A stretch of DNA of 64,000 nucleotides, taken from Aeromonas jandaei (GTDB lineage Bacteria > Pseudomonadota > Gammaproteobacteria > Enterobacterales > Aeromonadaceae). Below are positions 7,573-17,325 of the stretch, in pieces. The notes beneath the pieces are model-generated. The model saw only the letters and a list, made by a program, of their open reading frames with translations. It searched no databases and was not told where the DNA came from. A program made the position numbers and the translations under genes. The DNA is taken from the NCBI RefSeq assembly GCF_037890695.1, contig NZ_CP149571.1, forward strand, positions 451,501-515,500, read 5' to 3'. Each line of letters begins with the position of its first letter. Position 1 is the stretch's first letter.

Positions 7573-9648
7573 TCAGCCTAGCGTGCCAATAACCTCCACT
7601 CTCAACTCTTCCGGTATTTCATTATATGAGAGCACTTTGAGACCTTTTGCAAAAGATCGGGCATAACGCGCGATCAAGGGTCTAAGTTGCGGCATCACGA
7701 CCAGTACCGGGGCATATCCTTGCTGCTGCAGCTGCTCTTTAACCAGCGGCATATTTTGCTGCAACTGTGCCAGCAGTTGCGGATCAACCGGAAAACTGTC
7801 CAGCTGGATTTTCCCCTGCTGCTGCGACTGGTTCATGGCCGCCAGCAAGGTCTGCTCAAGACGGTCATCGAGCGTGAAGGTGGCAAGCACATCACGGCTG
7901 CCAATCGCCTGTCTCACAATCTGGCGCTTCAAGGCGCAACGAACATCGGAAGCAAGCAGCACGGGATCCTTGGTCAGCTCGCTGGCATCGAGCAAGGTCG
8001 TCGCCACCGTGCGTATATCGGTCAGGCTGACCTGTTCCTTTAGCAATTGCCGAAAAACTCGCAACTGCTGCATCTGGGTCAGGGCCAGATTGAGCTCCTC
8101 CGCCAGACGGGGCGACTGAGCTGCAAGATGTTGCCCCAGCTTGCCCACCTCATCATGACCGAAGAGGGCATCAAGCTGCTCACGCAGCAGCTTGCTGGCG
8201 TGGGTCGCGATCACCGTTGCCGAATCCACCACCGAATAGCCAAGATTCAATGCCTTGGCCTTGTTCTCCGGTGAAATCCAGACTGCGCTCATGCCATATG
8301 CAGGATCCTGGGTCAGCTCCCCATCCAGCGAACCATAGGTCTCGCCGCTGCTGATGGCCATCAGACGCTGGCAATCAACATTGCCGGACGCCAGTGCCAC
8401 ACCGGAGAGCTTGATCCGGTACTGATCGGGTTGCAGCTGCAAATTGTCGCGAACCCGGATCTCGGGCAGCAGAAAACCGTACTGCTCCGATAGGGTTTTG
8501 CGAATACCGCGCACCCGGGCCAGCAGCTCGGCGCCTTTGTCAGCTTCCGCCAGCGGCACCAACCGATAACCCAGTTCGATGGCGACGGTATCGACCGGCG
8601 GCAGATCCTGCCATTCCAGCCCTTGTGGTTCCGGCTGGGCAATCTGGCGAGCCAGCTCCTGCGCGGCATCCAGATCCGGGGTATTGACCGCCCGCTTGCT
8701 CACGCTCCAGCCAGTCCAGGCCAGTACGGCGGCAAAGCTGAGGAAGGCCAGCATCGGCATGCCCGGCACCAGCCCCAGTACCAGCATGATGGCAGCGGCA
8801 GTGTAGATGACGCGGGGAGAAGCCAGGATCTGGTCACCCACCTGATCCGCCATCTCACCTTCATCGCTGACCCGGGTCACAATGATGGCGGCAGCAGTAG
8901 ACATCAGCAGCGAGGGGATCTGGGCCACCAGACCGTCACCGATGGTCAGCAGGGCATAGCGCTGGAAGGCTTCGGCAACCGGCAGGGCATGCTGGAAAAT
9001 ACCGATGGCAAGGCCGCCGACCAGGTTGATGATGAGCACCAGCATGCCGGCAATCGCATCACCGCGCACAAACTTGGAGGCACCATCCATCGCCCCGTAG
9101 AAGTCAGCTTCACGGGCAATCTCGTCCCGTCTCGCCCGCGCCTGATGCTGATCCATTGTGCCGGCATTGAGGTCGGCATCGATGGCCATCTGCTTGCCCG
9201 GCATCGCATCCAGGGTAAAGCGGGCAGACACCTCGGAGATCCGCTCCCCACCCTTGGTGATCACCACAAAGTTGATGATCATCAGGATCACGAAGACCAC
9301 CAGACCGACGACATAGTTGCCGCCGATCACCACCTCGCCAAACGCCTGAATCACCTTGCCCGCCGCTTCATGGCCCTCATGGCCATGCAGCAGCACCACG
9401 CGGGTCGAGGCCACGTTGAGCGACAGCCGCATCAGGGTTGCCACCAGCAACACCGTGGGGAAGACGGAGAAGTCGAGAGGGCGACGCGCCGATACGGAGA
9501 CCAGCAGCACCAGTACCGCCAACACAATGTTGAAGGTAAAGAGGGCATCCAGCAGCCAGCCCGGCAGCGGCAATATCATCATGGCCAGAATGGCCAGCAG
9601 CATCATCGGGATCGCGGTATAGGATTGGGTCAATACACGCCAGTTCAC
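7573..9648 (-). CDS. flhA: Lateral flagellar export gate protein FlhA
   Basis: A 691-residue FHIPEP-family protein with eight predicted membrane helices in the N-terminal half. It carries the conserved cytoplasmic loop (RRPLDFSVFPTVLL, then LMRLSLNVASTR) and a large C-terminal cytosolic domain that binds chaperone-substrate complexes. FlhA forms the nonameric ring of the type III export gate and uses the proton motive force. It is the last gene of fliMNPQR-flhBA and starts 3 bases after flhB ends. The following 420 bases up to lafK hold the regulatory elements of that operon; I see no strong terminator directly after flhA. Confidence 0.96.
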   Translation of the reverse strand: MNWRVLTQSYTAIPMMLLAILAMMILPLPGWLLDALFTFNIVLAVLVLLVSVSARRPLDFSVFPTVLLVATLMRLSLNVASTRVVLLHGHEGHEAAGKVIQAFGEVVIGGNYVVGLVVFVILMIINFVVITKGGERISEVSARFTLDAMPGKQMAIDADLNAGTMDQHQARARRDEIAREADFYGAMDGASKFVRGDAIAGMLVLIINLVGGLAIGIFQHALPVAEAFQRYALLTIGDGLVAQIPSLLMSTAAAIIVTRVSDEGEMADQVGDQILASPRVIYTAAAIMLVLGLVPGMPMLAFLSFAAVLAWTGWSVSKRAVNTPDLDAAQELARQIAQPEPQGLEWQDLPPVDTVAIELGYRLVPLAEADKGAELLARVRGIRKTLSEQYGFLLPEIRVRDNLQLQPDQYRIKLSGVALASGNVDCQRLMAISSGETYGSLDGELTQDPAYGMSAVWISPENKAKALNLGYSVVDSATVIATHASKLLREQLDALFGHDEVGKLGQHLAAQSPRLAEELNLALTQMQQLRVFRQLLKEQVSLTDIRTVATTLLDASELTKDPVLLASDVRCALKRQIVRQAIGSRDVLATFTLDDRLEQTLLAAMNQSQQQGKIQLDSFPVDPQLLAQLQQNMPLVKEQLQQQGYAPVLVVMPQLRPLIARYARSFAKGLKVLSYNEIPEELRVEVIGTLG

Positions 9649-9651
9649 AAC

Positions 9652-10788
9652 TTACCTCTCAGGTTGACGTAATTCGGGCGGCACATGCAAAGGAGCAAGC
9701 GGGTTTGGCTTTCGCCCCTTGCCGGCCTGATACGCCCTCAACTGCAATACATGATTCAAGACATAAGCCACCGCGGTATAGAGACCCGCCGGTACTTCCT
9801 GATCTATCCGGGTGGAGTAGTAGATGGCACGGGTCAGCTCCGGCAGACTCATCACCATCTTGTCATGCTGTTTGGCCACCTGACGGATCCGCTCAGCCAT
9901 GCCATCAACCCCCTTGGCAATCACGAACGGGGCATTGGCCCGCTGGGGATCATATTTGATGGCCACCGCATAGTGGGTCGGGTTGACGATGATCACATCC
10001 GCCTGCGGTACGCGTTGCTCGATACGGGCACGAGCCAGCATGGCCTGCACCTGACGGATCCGTGCCTTGATTTCCGGGCGACCTTCGCTGTTCTTGTGCT
10101 CATCCTTGACCTCCTGCTTGGTCATCCGCAACTGCTTGTTCAGCGACCAGCGCTGATAGGGCACATCCAGCACGGCGATCAACATCTGCACGCCACCAAG
10201 CAAGATGAATGCCTGAGAGAGGATCCGCAGCGCCTGCTCCATGGCGGCCTGGGGTGGCATCCGGTTCATCATCAGCAACGTGGGCCACTGATGCTGGAGC
10301 AGCAGTGCCAGCGTGGAGCCAATCAGCAGAATTTTCAGTACCGACTTCAGCAGCTCCATCAGGCTGTGGCTCGAGAACATCCGCTTGAGCCCCTTGAGTG
10401 GGTTCAGCTTCTCGGCACTGGGGAAGATCTTCTTCCAGGTCAGTACCATGCCCCCCGGCAACGAGCTGAGCAGGACCAGCATCAGAGCCAGAAAAGCAAA
10501 CAGCGGCAGCAGCACCCACAACATGTTGAGCAAGGCTTCCGCCGTCCAGTGCACCATCATTTGCGGATCCCTGGCTCCTTGCCAGTCGAACCGTTGTGGC
10601 CGTTTCATCAACTCGGCGAAGAAGCGGCCAAAGCTGGGCACCATCCACTGCATGGCAAAGCCGCCGAGCAGCAACAGTCCCGCCGAACTGAGCTCCTTGG
10701 AGCGCGCGATCTGACCCTCTTCCCGTGCCTTGCGCAGTTTCTGGGAAGAGGCCTCTTCGGTTTTATCCTGGGCGCTGTTCTGGCTCAT
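9652..10788 (-). CDS. flhB: Lateral flagellar export switch protein FlhB
   Basis: A 378-residue export-gate protein with four hydrophobic segments in the first 210 residues and a cytosolic domain with the autocleavage motif NPTH (in VIIVNPTHYAVAIKYD). Cleavage between Asn and Pro is what switches export from rod/hook to filament substrates. The N-terminus (DKTEEASSQKLRKAREEGQI) is the classic FlhB/SctU start. Its first codon overlaps the end of fliR by 4 bases. Confidence 0.96.
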   Translation of the reverse strand: MSQNSAQDKTEEASSQKLRKAREEGQIARSKELSSAGLLLLGGFAMQWMVPSFGRFFAELMKRPQRFDWQGARDPQMMVHWTAEALLNMLWVLLPLFAFLALMLVLLSSLPGGMVLTWKKIFPSAEKLNPLKGLKRMFSSHSLMELLKSVLKILLIGSTLALLLQHQWPTLLMMNRMPPQAAMEQALRILSQAFILLGGVQMLIAVLDVPYQRWSLNKQLRMTKQEVKDEHKNSEGRPEIKARIRQVQAMLARARIEQRVPQADVIIVNPTHYAVAIKYDPQRANAPFVIAKGVDGMAERIRQVAKQHDKMVMSLPELTRAIYYSTRIDQEVPAGLYTAVAYVLNHVLQLRAYQAGKGRKPNPLAPLHVPPELRQPER

Positions 10789-11567
10789 GAGGGGGTCAGG
10801 GCTCGCAGTTGTTCCAGCACGCGAGTCACCAGCTCAAGGTAACGGGAAGGGACTCCGCTAATTGAGATAGCCATGGTGAGCAGCCCGAGCAGCAGCGTCA
10901 TGGGGAAACCGAGCGAGAAGATGTTCAGCGAAGGGGCCGTCCGATTCATGACGCCAAAGGTCAGGTTGACCATCAACATGGCAACCACGGCAGGCAGGGT
11001 GAGGATCAGTGCCGCGCCGATACACCAGCCGAACAGACCGACCACCCCTTTCATGTCGAGCAGGTCGAGGGAAGAACCGGGTGGCCAGCTGCGCAGGCTC
11101 TGCACCAGCACATCCAGCGTCACCAGATGGCCATTCAGGCCAAGAAACAGCAGTGAGCAGAAGACCAGCATCAACTGGCTGACGATGGGTGCGGTGTCAC
11201 CATTGCTGGGGTCATTCATCACCGCCATCGCCAACCCCATCTGCATGGAGAGGATCTGGCCAGCCATGGTCATGATCATGAACAGCATCTGGACGCAGAG
11301 CCCGAACAGCAACCCGAACAGCAGCTGCTCTACAGCCAATACCAGAGCACCGGTGCTGAAGGGGTCAACGACTGGCATCCCCTTGAGCATGGGGGCAATC
11401 AGCAGGCTGACGATCAGCGCCAGCAGCAGACGAACTTGCGGCGGCACCCGACCGTCACCGAATACCGGCATGACCCAAAAAGCAGAACCAATCCGCAAGA
11501 ATGGCCACCACCACTGCCCCAGCCAGGCCGTCAGATCGGCAGCGCTGAGGGACAAGAGGGAGTTCAT
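10785..11567 (-). CDS. fliR: Lateral flagellar export gate protein FliR
   Basis: A 260-residue polytopic membrane protein of the FliR/SctT family, with hydrophobic helices throughout and the conserved LPAVVAMLMVNLTFGVMNRT region. FliR joins FliP and FliQ in the helical export-gate core. It overlaps fliQ by 4 bases upstream and flhB by 4 bases downstream, showing strong translational coupling along the operon. Confidence 0.95.
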   Translation of the reverse strand: MNSLLSLSAADLTAWLGQWWWPFLRIGSAFWVMPVFGDGRVPPQVRLLLALIVSLLIAPMLKGMPVVDPFSTGALVLAVEQLLFGLLFGLCVQMLFMIMTMAGQILSMQMGLAMAVMNDPSNGDTAPIVSQLMLVFCSLLFLGLNGHLVTLDVLVQSLRSWPPGSSLDLLDMKGVVGLFGWCIGAALILTLPAVVAMLMVNLTFGVMNRTAPSLNIFSLGFPMTLLLGLLTMAISISGVPSRYLELVTRVLEQLRALTPS

Positions 11568-11833
11568 CCGATGAGTCCGGGTATCTTCAAAAACAGGTCG
11601 TGGAACAGGGTTGTGATCTGCGATAGCAGCCAGTTCCCAGTGAAGATGAGCGTCATCAGGGTCACCAGAAAACGGGGTAAAAAGCTGAGGGTCTGCTCCT
11701 GGATCTGGGTCGCAGCCTGAAACACACTGACGACCAGGCCCACAATCAGCCCCGGCACGATCAGCACAGAGACCATCACCACGACGAGATTGACGGCGCC
11801 GCCAACCAGCGCCACGCTCTGCTCCGGCGTCAT
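11564..11833 (-). CDS. fliQ: Lateral flagellar export gate protein FliQ
   Basis: An 89-residue two-helix membrane protein starting MTPEQSVALVG, with the family segment VSVFQAATQIQEQTLSFLP. FliQ packs around the FliP/FliR core of the export gate. The ATG at 11833 is chosen over an upstream in-frame codon because it matches the family start and sits directly before the fliP stop. It overlaps fliR by 4 bases. Confidence 0.94.
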   Translation of the reverse strand: MTPEQSVALVGGAVNLVVVMVSVLIVPGLIVGLVVSVFQAATQIQEQTLSFLPRFLVTLMTLIFTGNWLLSQITTLFHDLFLKIPGLIG

Positions 11834-11834
11834 G

Positions 11835-12569
11835 TCAGCCTCCCCCGCCAAAGCTGGCTGCAAGGGTACCGACCGTCATCGACCAGCCATCGACCAGTAC
11901 AAACACCATCAGCTTGAATGGCAAGGAGATGATCAGCGGCGAGAGCATCATCATCCCCATCGCCATCAGCACGCTGGCCACCACCAGATCGATCACCAGA
12001 AACGGAATAAACAGCATAAAGCCGATCTGAAATGCGGTATTCAACTCACTCAATACAAACGCAGGCAACAGCACCCCGAAAGGAACATCCTGCTTGGCCA
12101 CCGTTGTTGGTTCACCGGAGATACGCAGCATCTGTTCCAGATCCGGCTCGCGGGTCTGCGCCAGCATAAAGGTGCGCAGCGGTTTCTCTGCGCGAGCAAC
12201 CCCTTCCGACAGGGTGATCTCATCCCTGTCAAACGGGACAAAGGCATTCTGGTATATGTCGGTCCAGACCGGACGCATGATAACCAGAGTCAGGATGAGG
12301 CTGATCCCGATCAGCACCCGGTTGGGAGGACTCTGCTGCAAACCGAGCGCCTGCCGCAAGATGGCCAGCACTATGATGATCCGGGTAAAACTGGTCATCA
12401 TCAGCAACAGGGTCGGCAACAACCCCAGCACTGTCATGAAGAAGAGGATCTGCAACTTGATGTTGTAATCCTCGCCACCTGCTGCCCCCGGAGCTACCGA
12501 GAACAGGGTCATGTCAGCCCCCCAGCCAGGCAGGGAGAAGAGCAGCAGGGTCAGCAGCAGGTAACGCAT
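11835..12569 (-). CDS. fliP: Lateral flagellar export gate protein FliP
   Basis: A 244-residue FliP/SctR protein with an N-terminal signal-like helix (residues 1-17), the conserved LLMMTSFTRIIIVLAILRQALG motif region and LGMMMLSPLIISLPFKLMVFVLVDGW-type C-terminal helices. FliP forms the pentameric core of the export gate. The ATG overlaps the last base of the fliN stop, and fliQ begins two bases before its own stop codon starts. Confidence 0.95.
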   Translation of the reverse strand: MRYLLLTLLLFSLPGWGADMTLFSVAPGAAGGEDYNIKLQILFFMTVLGLLPTLLLMMTSFTRIIIVLAILRQALGLQQSPPNRVLIGISLILTLVIMRPVWTDIYQNAFVPFDRDEITLSEGVARAEKPLRTFMLAQTREPDLEQMLRISGEPTTVAKQDVPFGVLLPAFVLSELNTAFQIGFMLFIPFLVIDLVVASVLMAMGMMMLSPLIISLPFKLMVFVLVDGWSMTVGTLAASFGGGG

Positions 12570-12946
12570 CAGTCGTCCATGCCACCCAGCAGTTTGGCAT
12601 CGATTACATCAACCAGACGCAAGCCATACTTGCCGTTGACGACGACCACTTCCTCCTTGGCAAGCAGGCGGCCATTGACCCGGACATCCAGCGGCTCGCC
12701 CGCCAGTTTGTCCAGCTCAATCACGGCGCCCTCTTCCACCCGCATCAGGTCACCCAGAGGCACTTCGGTACTGGCTACCTCAAGGGTCACCTTGACCGGG
12801 ATCTGGCGGAAGAAAGAGAGATCCCGCTGCTTGCTGCTACTGGTCGGCGCCATGTAGTCGGCGGCACTGGGCATGCTGATATCGTCACCAAACAGTTGAT
12901 CCAGTCCATCCAGATCCAGCGGGTCATTCATATTGTGCTCGCTCAT
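12569..12946 (-). CDS. fliN: Lateral flagellar motor switch protein FliN
   Basis: A 125-residue protein with the SpoA (surface presentation of antigens) domain in its C-terminal two thirds (VKVTLEVASTEVPLGDLMRV, then KLAGEPLDVRVNGRLLAKEEVVVV). FliN builds the lower part of the C-ring with FliM and also anchors FliH. It follows fliM by 8 bases. Confidence 0.94.
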   Translation of the reverse strand: MSEHNMNDPLDLDGLDQLFGDDISMPSAADYMAPTSSSKQRDLSFFRQIPVKVTLEVASTEVPLGDLMRVEEGAVIELDKLAGEPLDVRVNGRLLAKEEVVVVNGKYGLRLVDVIDAKLLGGMDD

Positions 12947-12954
12947 GATTCGAT

Positions 12955-13827
12955 TTACTCCTCTACCACAGTCGCAACCTGGTAGACCAGACTGCCTTTA
13001 TGTTCTGCTATGCGCCCGTTGAAGCAGGGGCGGTTACCAATCAGGGCGGGCACCATCTCAGGCAGATCCAGCGACAGCACATCTCCCACCTTGAGGCACT
13101 CCAGATCGGCCAGCGTCATCGACAGCTGCCCCATGACCACCCGCAGCCGGACCGGAACATGGCTCAATACCTGTTCCAGCTCTCCCTCGGGCAAGGCAAT
13201 CCCTTCCTGAGAGTCGGATTCTTCGGACGGAAGCAACCACATCTGCCACTGGTGGGTGCAATTGCCGGCTTGCAGGGTGGCACGGGTAGTCCACAGCTGA
13301 CGGGTCGGCATGGCATCCTGCGGGATAATATTGATCTGCCACTCAAGATCTCCCAGCCCGAGGCAGGAGCACCAGATATCGACCTGATAGTGACAGAGTC
13401 GTTGCAGCAGGCGTTGTTCGGTATCGGTCACCCCTTTTCCGGCAGGAAGCGCCTCCTCTTTCTGATGGAGCGTGCCACCAAAAAAGAGAACGGCCAGACG
13501 GTAGATCACCAGAGGAGAGATGGAAAAATATACAGCGCGCTGGGGATCAACCCGGGATGTAGCCTCGACCCAGAGTTGTGGCTCGGCAACATCGGCGACA
13601 CTGGAGGCGGCGAACTCGCCATAGGCCAGCTCACAATCAGCACTGTTGAAAAGTTGGGCCATGCAGCCGGCGACCTGCAGAGAAAAGGTGCTCAACTGGG
13701 CGTTAACCTGCTTGAGACGAGTGCGGTTTACCCGATCGATACCCAGCAGATCATAACGAGGAAGGGCTTTGCCTTGCTCGGCTCCGAGCAGGCGGGAAGG
13801 TGTGTGCACTGCACCGCTTGATGACAT
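12955..13827 (-). CDS. fliM: Lateral flagellar motor switch protein FliM
   Basis: A 290-residue FliM homologue, shorter than typical polar FliM (about 330). The middle domain and C-terminal SpoA domain (GQLSMTLADLECLKVGDVLSL) are present. The usual N-terminal CheY-binding peptide is not obvious, which fits lateral systems with reduced chemotactic control. It is the first gene of fliMNPQR-flhBA. Confidence 0.9.
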   Translation of the reverse strand: MSSSGAVHTPSRLLGAEQGKALPRYDLLGIDRVNRTRLKQVNAQLSTFSLQVAGCMAQLFNSADCELAYGEFAASSVADVAEPQLWVEATSRVDPQRAVYFSISPLVIYRLAVLFFGGTLHQKEEALPAGKGVTDTEQRLLQRLCHYQVDIWCSCLGLGDLEWQINIIPQDAMPTRQLWTTRATLQAGNCTHQWQMWLLPSEESDSQEGIALPEGELEQVLSHVPVRLRVVMGQLSMTLADLECLKVGDVLSLDLPEMVPALIGNRPCFNGRIAEHKGSLVYQVATVVEE

Positions 13828-13954
13828 TAAAAATCCACCCTGACCATTTCATCTTCCCTTGCCGTCAGCCCCTTCGGTGGGGGATGCAGCATGATAGATA
13901 CAACTCATCCAACCGGGTCATAGCGACCAAAAAGAGGCCGAACTTTATTACAAA

Positions 13955-13970
13955 TTCAAAAATGCTGCCA
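13955..13970 (-). promoter_or_regulatory. Candidate sigma-54 promoter for the fliM operon
   Basis: On the minus strand TGGCA (13966-13970) and TTGAA (13955-13959) have the -24/-12 geometry of RpoN promoters (GG and G at the expected 12-base helical spacing). The invariant C of the -12 element is replaced by A. It lies about 130 bases before the fliM start. LafK is an RpoN activator, so such a site is expected, but the match is imperfect. Confidence 0.35.
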
Positions 13971-13993
13971 CGCGCCACATCATGTTGTGACAT

Positions 13994-14026
13994 GTAAAAA
14001 ATCCCGGTGCCGCTAAGCACCGGGAT
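13994..14026 (-). terminator. Rho-independent terminator of rnpB
   Basis: ATCCCGGTGC (14001-14010) pairs with GCACCGGGAT (14017-14026) across a 6-base loop, and on the minus strand the stem is followed directly by a run of T. It lies just past the 3' end of rnpB. Confidence 0.9.
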
Positions 14027-14049
14027 TTATCGTGACGGGTCACGCAGAA

Positions 14050-14441
<392 letters not shown>

Positions 14442-14448
14442 GGCGCGG

Positions 14449-14477
14449 ATTATAGCCTCGTGATGCGGGCGGGGTAA
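14449..14477 (-). promoter_or_regulatory. rnpB promoter
   Basis: On the minus strand there is a perfect TATAAT (14449-14454), a 17-base spacer and a weak -35 TTACCC (14472-14477). Transcription would begin around 14441-14442 after a G+C-rich discriminator, matching the predicted RNA 5' end. Confidence 0.6.
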
Positions 14478-14501
14478 ACCGGCAATTCCCGTTTACGGCA
14501 A

Positions 14502-15335
14502 TTAATAGTGGTCGAGGCCGTACTTGTAGAGGGCATTCTTCTTCACACCGTGGATCTCGGCGGTCAGTGCGGCTGCTTTTTTGAGCGGCAGCTCGGCAAC
14601 CAACAGACCCAAAGTACGGATTGCCTCGGCCGGCAGCTCCTCTTCCTCTTTACTGGCGCCGGCAACCACCAGCACGATCTCGCCACGGCAGCGGTTTTCA
14701 TCTTCGCCAAGCCAGGTCAGCATCTCGGAGGCGGGCAAGCCATGGATGGATTCGAACGTTTTGGTCAGTTCACGGCACACCACCACCTGGCGCTCGCCAA
14801 GGATGCGAGCAATCGCTTCCACCGTATCCTGTACCCGGCGCGGAGATTCGTAGAACACCAGCGAACGGGTATCTTCGATAACGGCTTGCAGGCGATCGTC
14901 ACGCCCTTTGCTCTTGGCCGGCAGGAAACCTTCGAAAGCAAACCGGTCGGTGGGCAGGCCAGCAGCGCTGAGCGCCGTGATGGCGGCGCAGGGGCCTGGC
15001 AGTGGCACCACCTTGACCCCGGCTTCGCGACAGCGGGTGACCAGATGATAACCGGGGTCGCTGATGAGCGGGGTACCCGCATCGGAGACCAGAGCGACAC
15101 TCTTGCCCTCTTTGATCCGGCCGATCAGCACATCGGCTTTCTGCTGCTCGTTGTGATCGTGCAGCGCGAAGGTCGGCACCGAGATTTGGTAGTGGCTGAG
15201 CAGAATGCCGGTGTGGCGGGTATCTTCGGCGGCGACCAGGTCGACGCTGCGCAGAGTATCCAGCGCACGCTGGGTAATGTCAGCCAGATTGCCGATCGGA
15301 GTGGGCACTATATACAGGGTTGGGATGTCACTCAT
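14502..15335 (-). CDS. rsmI: 16S rRNA (cytidine-1402-2'-O)-methyltransferase RsmI
   Basis: A 277-residue tetrapyrrole-methylase-fold enzyme that 2'-O-methylates C1402 in the ribosomal decoding centre using SAM. Signature segments are [15 protein letters not shown] at the start, [16 protein letters not shown], and [17 protein letters not shown]. The length is normal. It is divergent from lpoA, the usual gammaproteobacterial arrangement (yraL-yraM). Confidence 0.96.
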   Translation of the reverse strand: MSDIPTLYIVPTPIGNLADITQRALDTLRSVDLVAAEDTRHTGILLSHYQISVPTFALHDHNEQQKADVLIGRIKEGKSVALVSDAGTPLISDPGYHLVTRCREAGVKVVPLPGPCAAITALSAAGLPTDRFAFEGFLPAKSKGRDDRLQAVIEDTRSLVFYESPRRVQDTVEAIARILGERQVVVCRELTKTFESIHGLPASEMLTWLGEDENRCRGEIVLVVAGASKEEEELPAEAIRTLGLLVAELPLKKAAALTAEIHGVKKNALYKYGLDHY

Positions 15336-15414
15336 GGGATCTCCGAGTGCCCCGACAATTGTGTCGCCATATTGCCCCGTTTACACTATGGGGAATTTCA
15401 ACACTGGTCGGGGA

Positions 15415-17325
15415 ATGAACTTGAACCGGGTTACAAAGCAGCTAAGTGTATCACGACTCTTCGGCATCCTACTCGCGGCAATCCTGCTGGCCGCCTGTGC
15501 GTCGGAGCCCAATCAACCTTCGGGGCAGTCTGGCATGCCGTCAGCCTTCTCGGATTTGACCAAGAATGCCCAGTGGTATCTGGAGCAGGTCGATCCCGCC
15601 AAACCGGCTGAAGCCTTTACCTGGCAGATGCTGGCAGCGCGTAGCTATCTGGCGCTCGGTCAGGCCAAACCGGCCTCGGCGCTGTTCCAGCAGTTGCAAA
15701 AGCAGGCCAAGGAGCCAGCCCAGAAGGCGCAGTTGCAGTTGCTGCAAGCCCACCTGCTGCTGGCACAAGGCCATGCCAATCAGGCGCTGATCCTGCTGGA
15801 AGGCAAGCCTGAGGTTGCGCTGGATGCCGATACCCAGAAGGATTGGTATCGTCAGCGCGTGGTACTGCAGCTCGACATCAACAACAAGTTTGGTGCCGCC
15901 AAGTCACTGATTGCACTGGAGCCCTACCTCAACCAGAGCGAGCAGGCCACCAACCATCAGCAGATCTGGTCGCTGCTCAAGAGCATGACCCCTTCTACCC
16001 TGCAGGCGCTGGAAGAGGCCCCGGCTCCTGACGTAACCACCGGCTGGCTTCGTCTGGCGGCACTGGTCAACGAGTTCGGTGCCCAGCCCAACCTGCTCGC
16101 CCGTCAGCTGGCTGGCTGGAAGCGCGACTTCCCCAACCACCCGGCCCAGAAAGATATGCCGGCGGGTCTTGGCGATCTGACTGCTACTGCTGCCAGCACC
16201 TCGGTGCAGCAGATTGCGGTGCTGCTCCCCCTCTCCGGTAATCTGGAGCCGCAGGGCGCCGCCATCCGCAACGGTATGCTGATGTCCTACAAGGAGAATC
16301 AAGGTCAATTTACCCTGAACTTCTACGACACCCAGAGCAAACCGACCATCGACCTCTACAAGCAGGCGATTCAGGAAGGGGCGGACATGATCATCGGCCC
16401 GCTGCTCAAAGACCGGGTCGAGGAGCTGCTCAAGGCCAACCCGACTGTGCCGGTTCTGGCGCTCAACGAGCTGGACAAGCCGATCGTCAACGACAGCACC
16501 TACTACTTCTCTCTCTCTGCCGCCGCAGATGCCGCGCAGGCTGCGCAGTACCTTTATACCCAGGGCTATCGCAAGCCGCTGCTGATCGCCGCCCAGGGGC
16601 GTATCGGCTACAGCAGCATCAAGGCCTTTGAACAGGCCTGGGCAACCGTGAGCCAGGATAAGCCGGTAGTCGCCACCTTTGGCGGTCGCAACGAAGTTCA
16701 AGGCATGGTTAAAAACGCTCTGAGCGGCCGTTCTACTGCCCGTGCCGGCCAGGTTGTCCAGCTTTCCGACGCCGCACCGCGCAGCATCGATGTGGTCTAC
16801 ATCGTGGCCAACCCGCTGGAAACCCGGATGATCAAGCCCTACGTGGATGTCTCCGTCAATCCGATGGGCAGCCTGCCTATCTTCACCGGCCCGCGCGGCT
16901 ATGACAGCGCTGCGACCGAAGTGACCTCCGAACTCAACGGCATGCGTATCGCCGATATGCCGCTGCTGCTCGGTGGTTACGAGAAGCAGCGCGAGCAAAT
17001 TGCCCTGCTCTGGCCGCAGACCCAGGGCGACCTGCTGCGCCTGTTTGCCATGGGCTATGACGCCGTCGCACTGGCGGAAAATCTGCAACAGATGCGCAAG
17101 GTGGGCGGCATGCAGCAGTCCGGCATGAGTGGCCAGCTGAGCGTCGATGCCCAGGGCAATATCGTGCGGATGCTGAGCTGGGCCACCTACCAGAACGGCA
17201 AGCTGGTCGACGAGAATGCAGTCCAGCAGCTGGAGGAGCCAGCCAATGAAGGAGCTGTTAGCTCGGATGCGCCAGCAATTGCAGAACCTGTTCCCGCTCC
17301 CGTCGAGCAAGGGACAGCACTTTGA
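15415..17325 (+). CDS. lpoA: Penicillin-binding protein activator LpoA (LppC family)
   Basis: A 636-residue outer-membrane lipoprotein that stimulates PBP1A from the outer membrane. The signal peptide ends in the lipobox LLAAC with Cys28 as the lipidated residue when translation starts at ATG 15415. An upstream ATG at 15388 is possible but would lengthen the n-region. Residues about 40-250 are a helical TPR-like domain and residues about 265-580 a periplasmic-binding-protein-like domain (QQIAVLLPLSGNLEPQGAAI). The 3' end overlaps yraN by 80 bases in a different frame. Confidence 0.93.
   Translation: MNLNRVTKQLSVSRLFGILLAAILLAACASEPNQPSGQSGMPSAFSDLTKNAQWYLEQVDPAKPAEAFTWQMLAARSYLALGQAKPASALFQQLQKQAKEPAQKAQLQLLQAHLLLAQGHANQALILLEGKPEVALDADTQKDWYRQRVVLQLDINNKFGAAKSLIALEPYLNQSEQATNHQQIWSLLKSMTPSTLQALEEAPAPDVTTGWLRLAALVNEFGAQPNLLARQLAGWKRDFPNHPAQKDMPAGLGDLTATAASTSVQQIAVLLPLSGNLEPQGAAIRNGMLMSYKENQGQFTLNFYDTQSKPTIDLYKQAIQEGADMIIGPLLKDRVEELLKANPTVPVLALNELDKPIVNDSTYYFSLSAAADAAQAAQYLYTQGYRKPLLIAAQGRIGYSSIKAFEQAWATVSQDKPVVATFGGRNEVQGMVKNALSGRSTARAGQVVQLSDAAPRSIDVVYIVANPLETRMIKPYVDVSVNPMGSLPIFTGPRGYDSAATEVTSELNGMRIADMPLLLGGYEKQREQIALLWPQTQGDLLRLFAMGYDAVALAENLQQMRKVGGMQQSGMSGQLSVDAQGNIVRMLSWATYQNGKLVDENAVQQLEEPANEGAVSSDAPAIAEPVPAPVEQGTAL

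Noticed and set aside
8623..9672. 349-residue plus-strand open frame opposite flhA
   Set aside because: His/Gln-rich mirror of FlhA membrane helices, not a gene.
15904..17310. 468-residue minus-strand open frame inside lpoA
   Set aside because: Mirror of lpoA codons; no ribosome site, domain or operon context.
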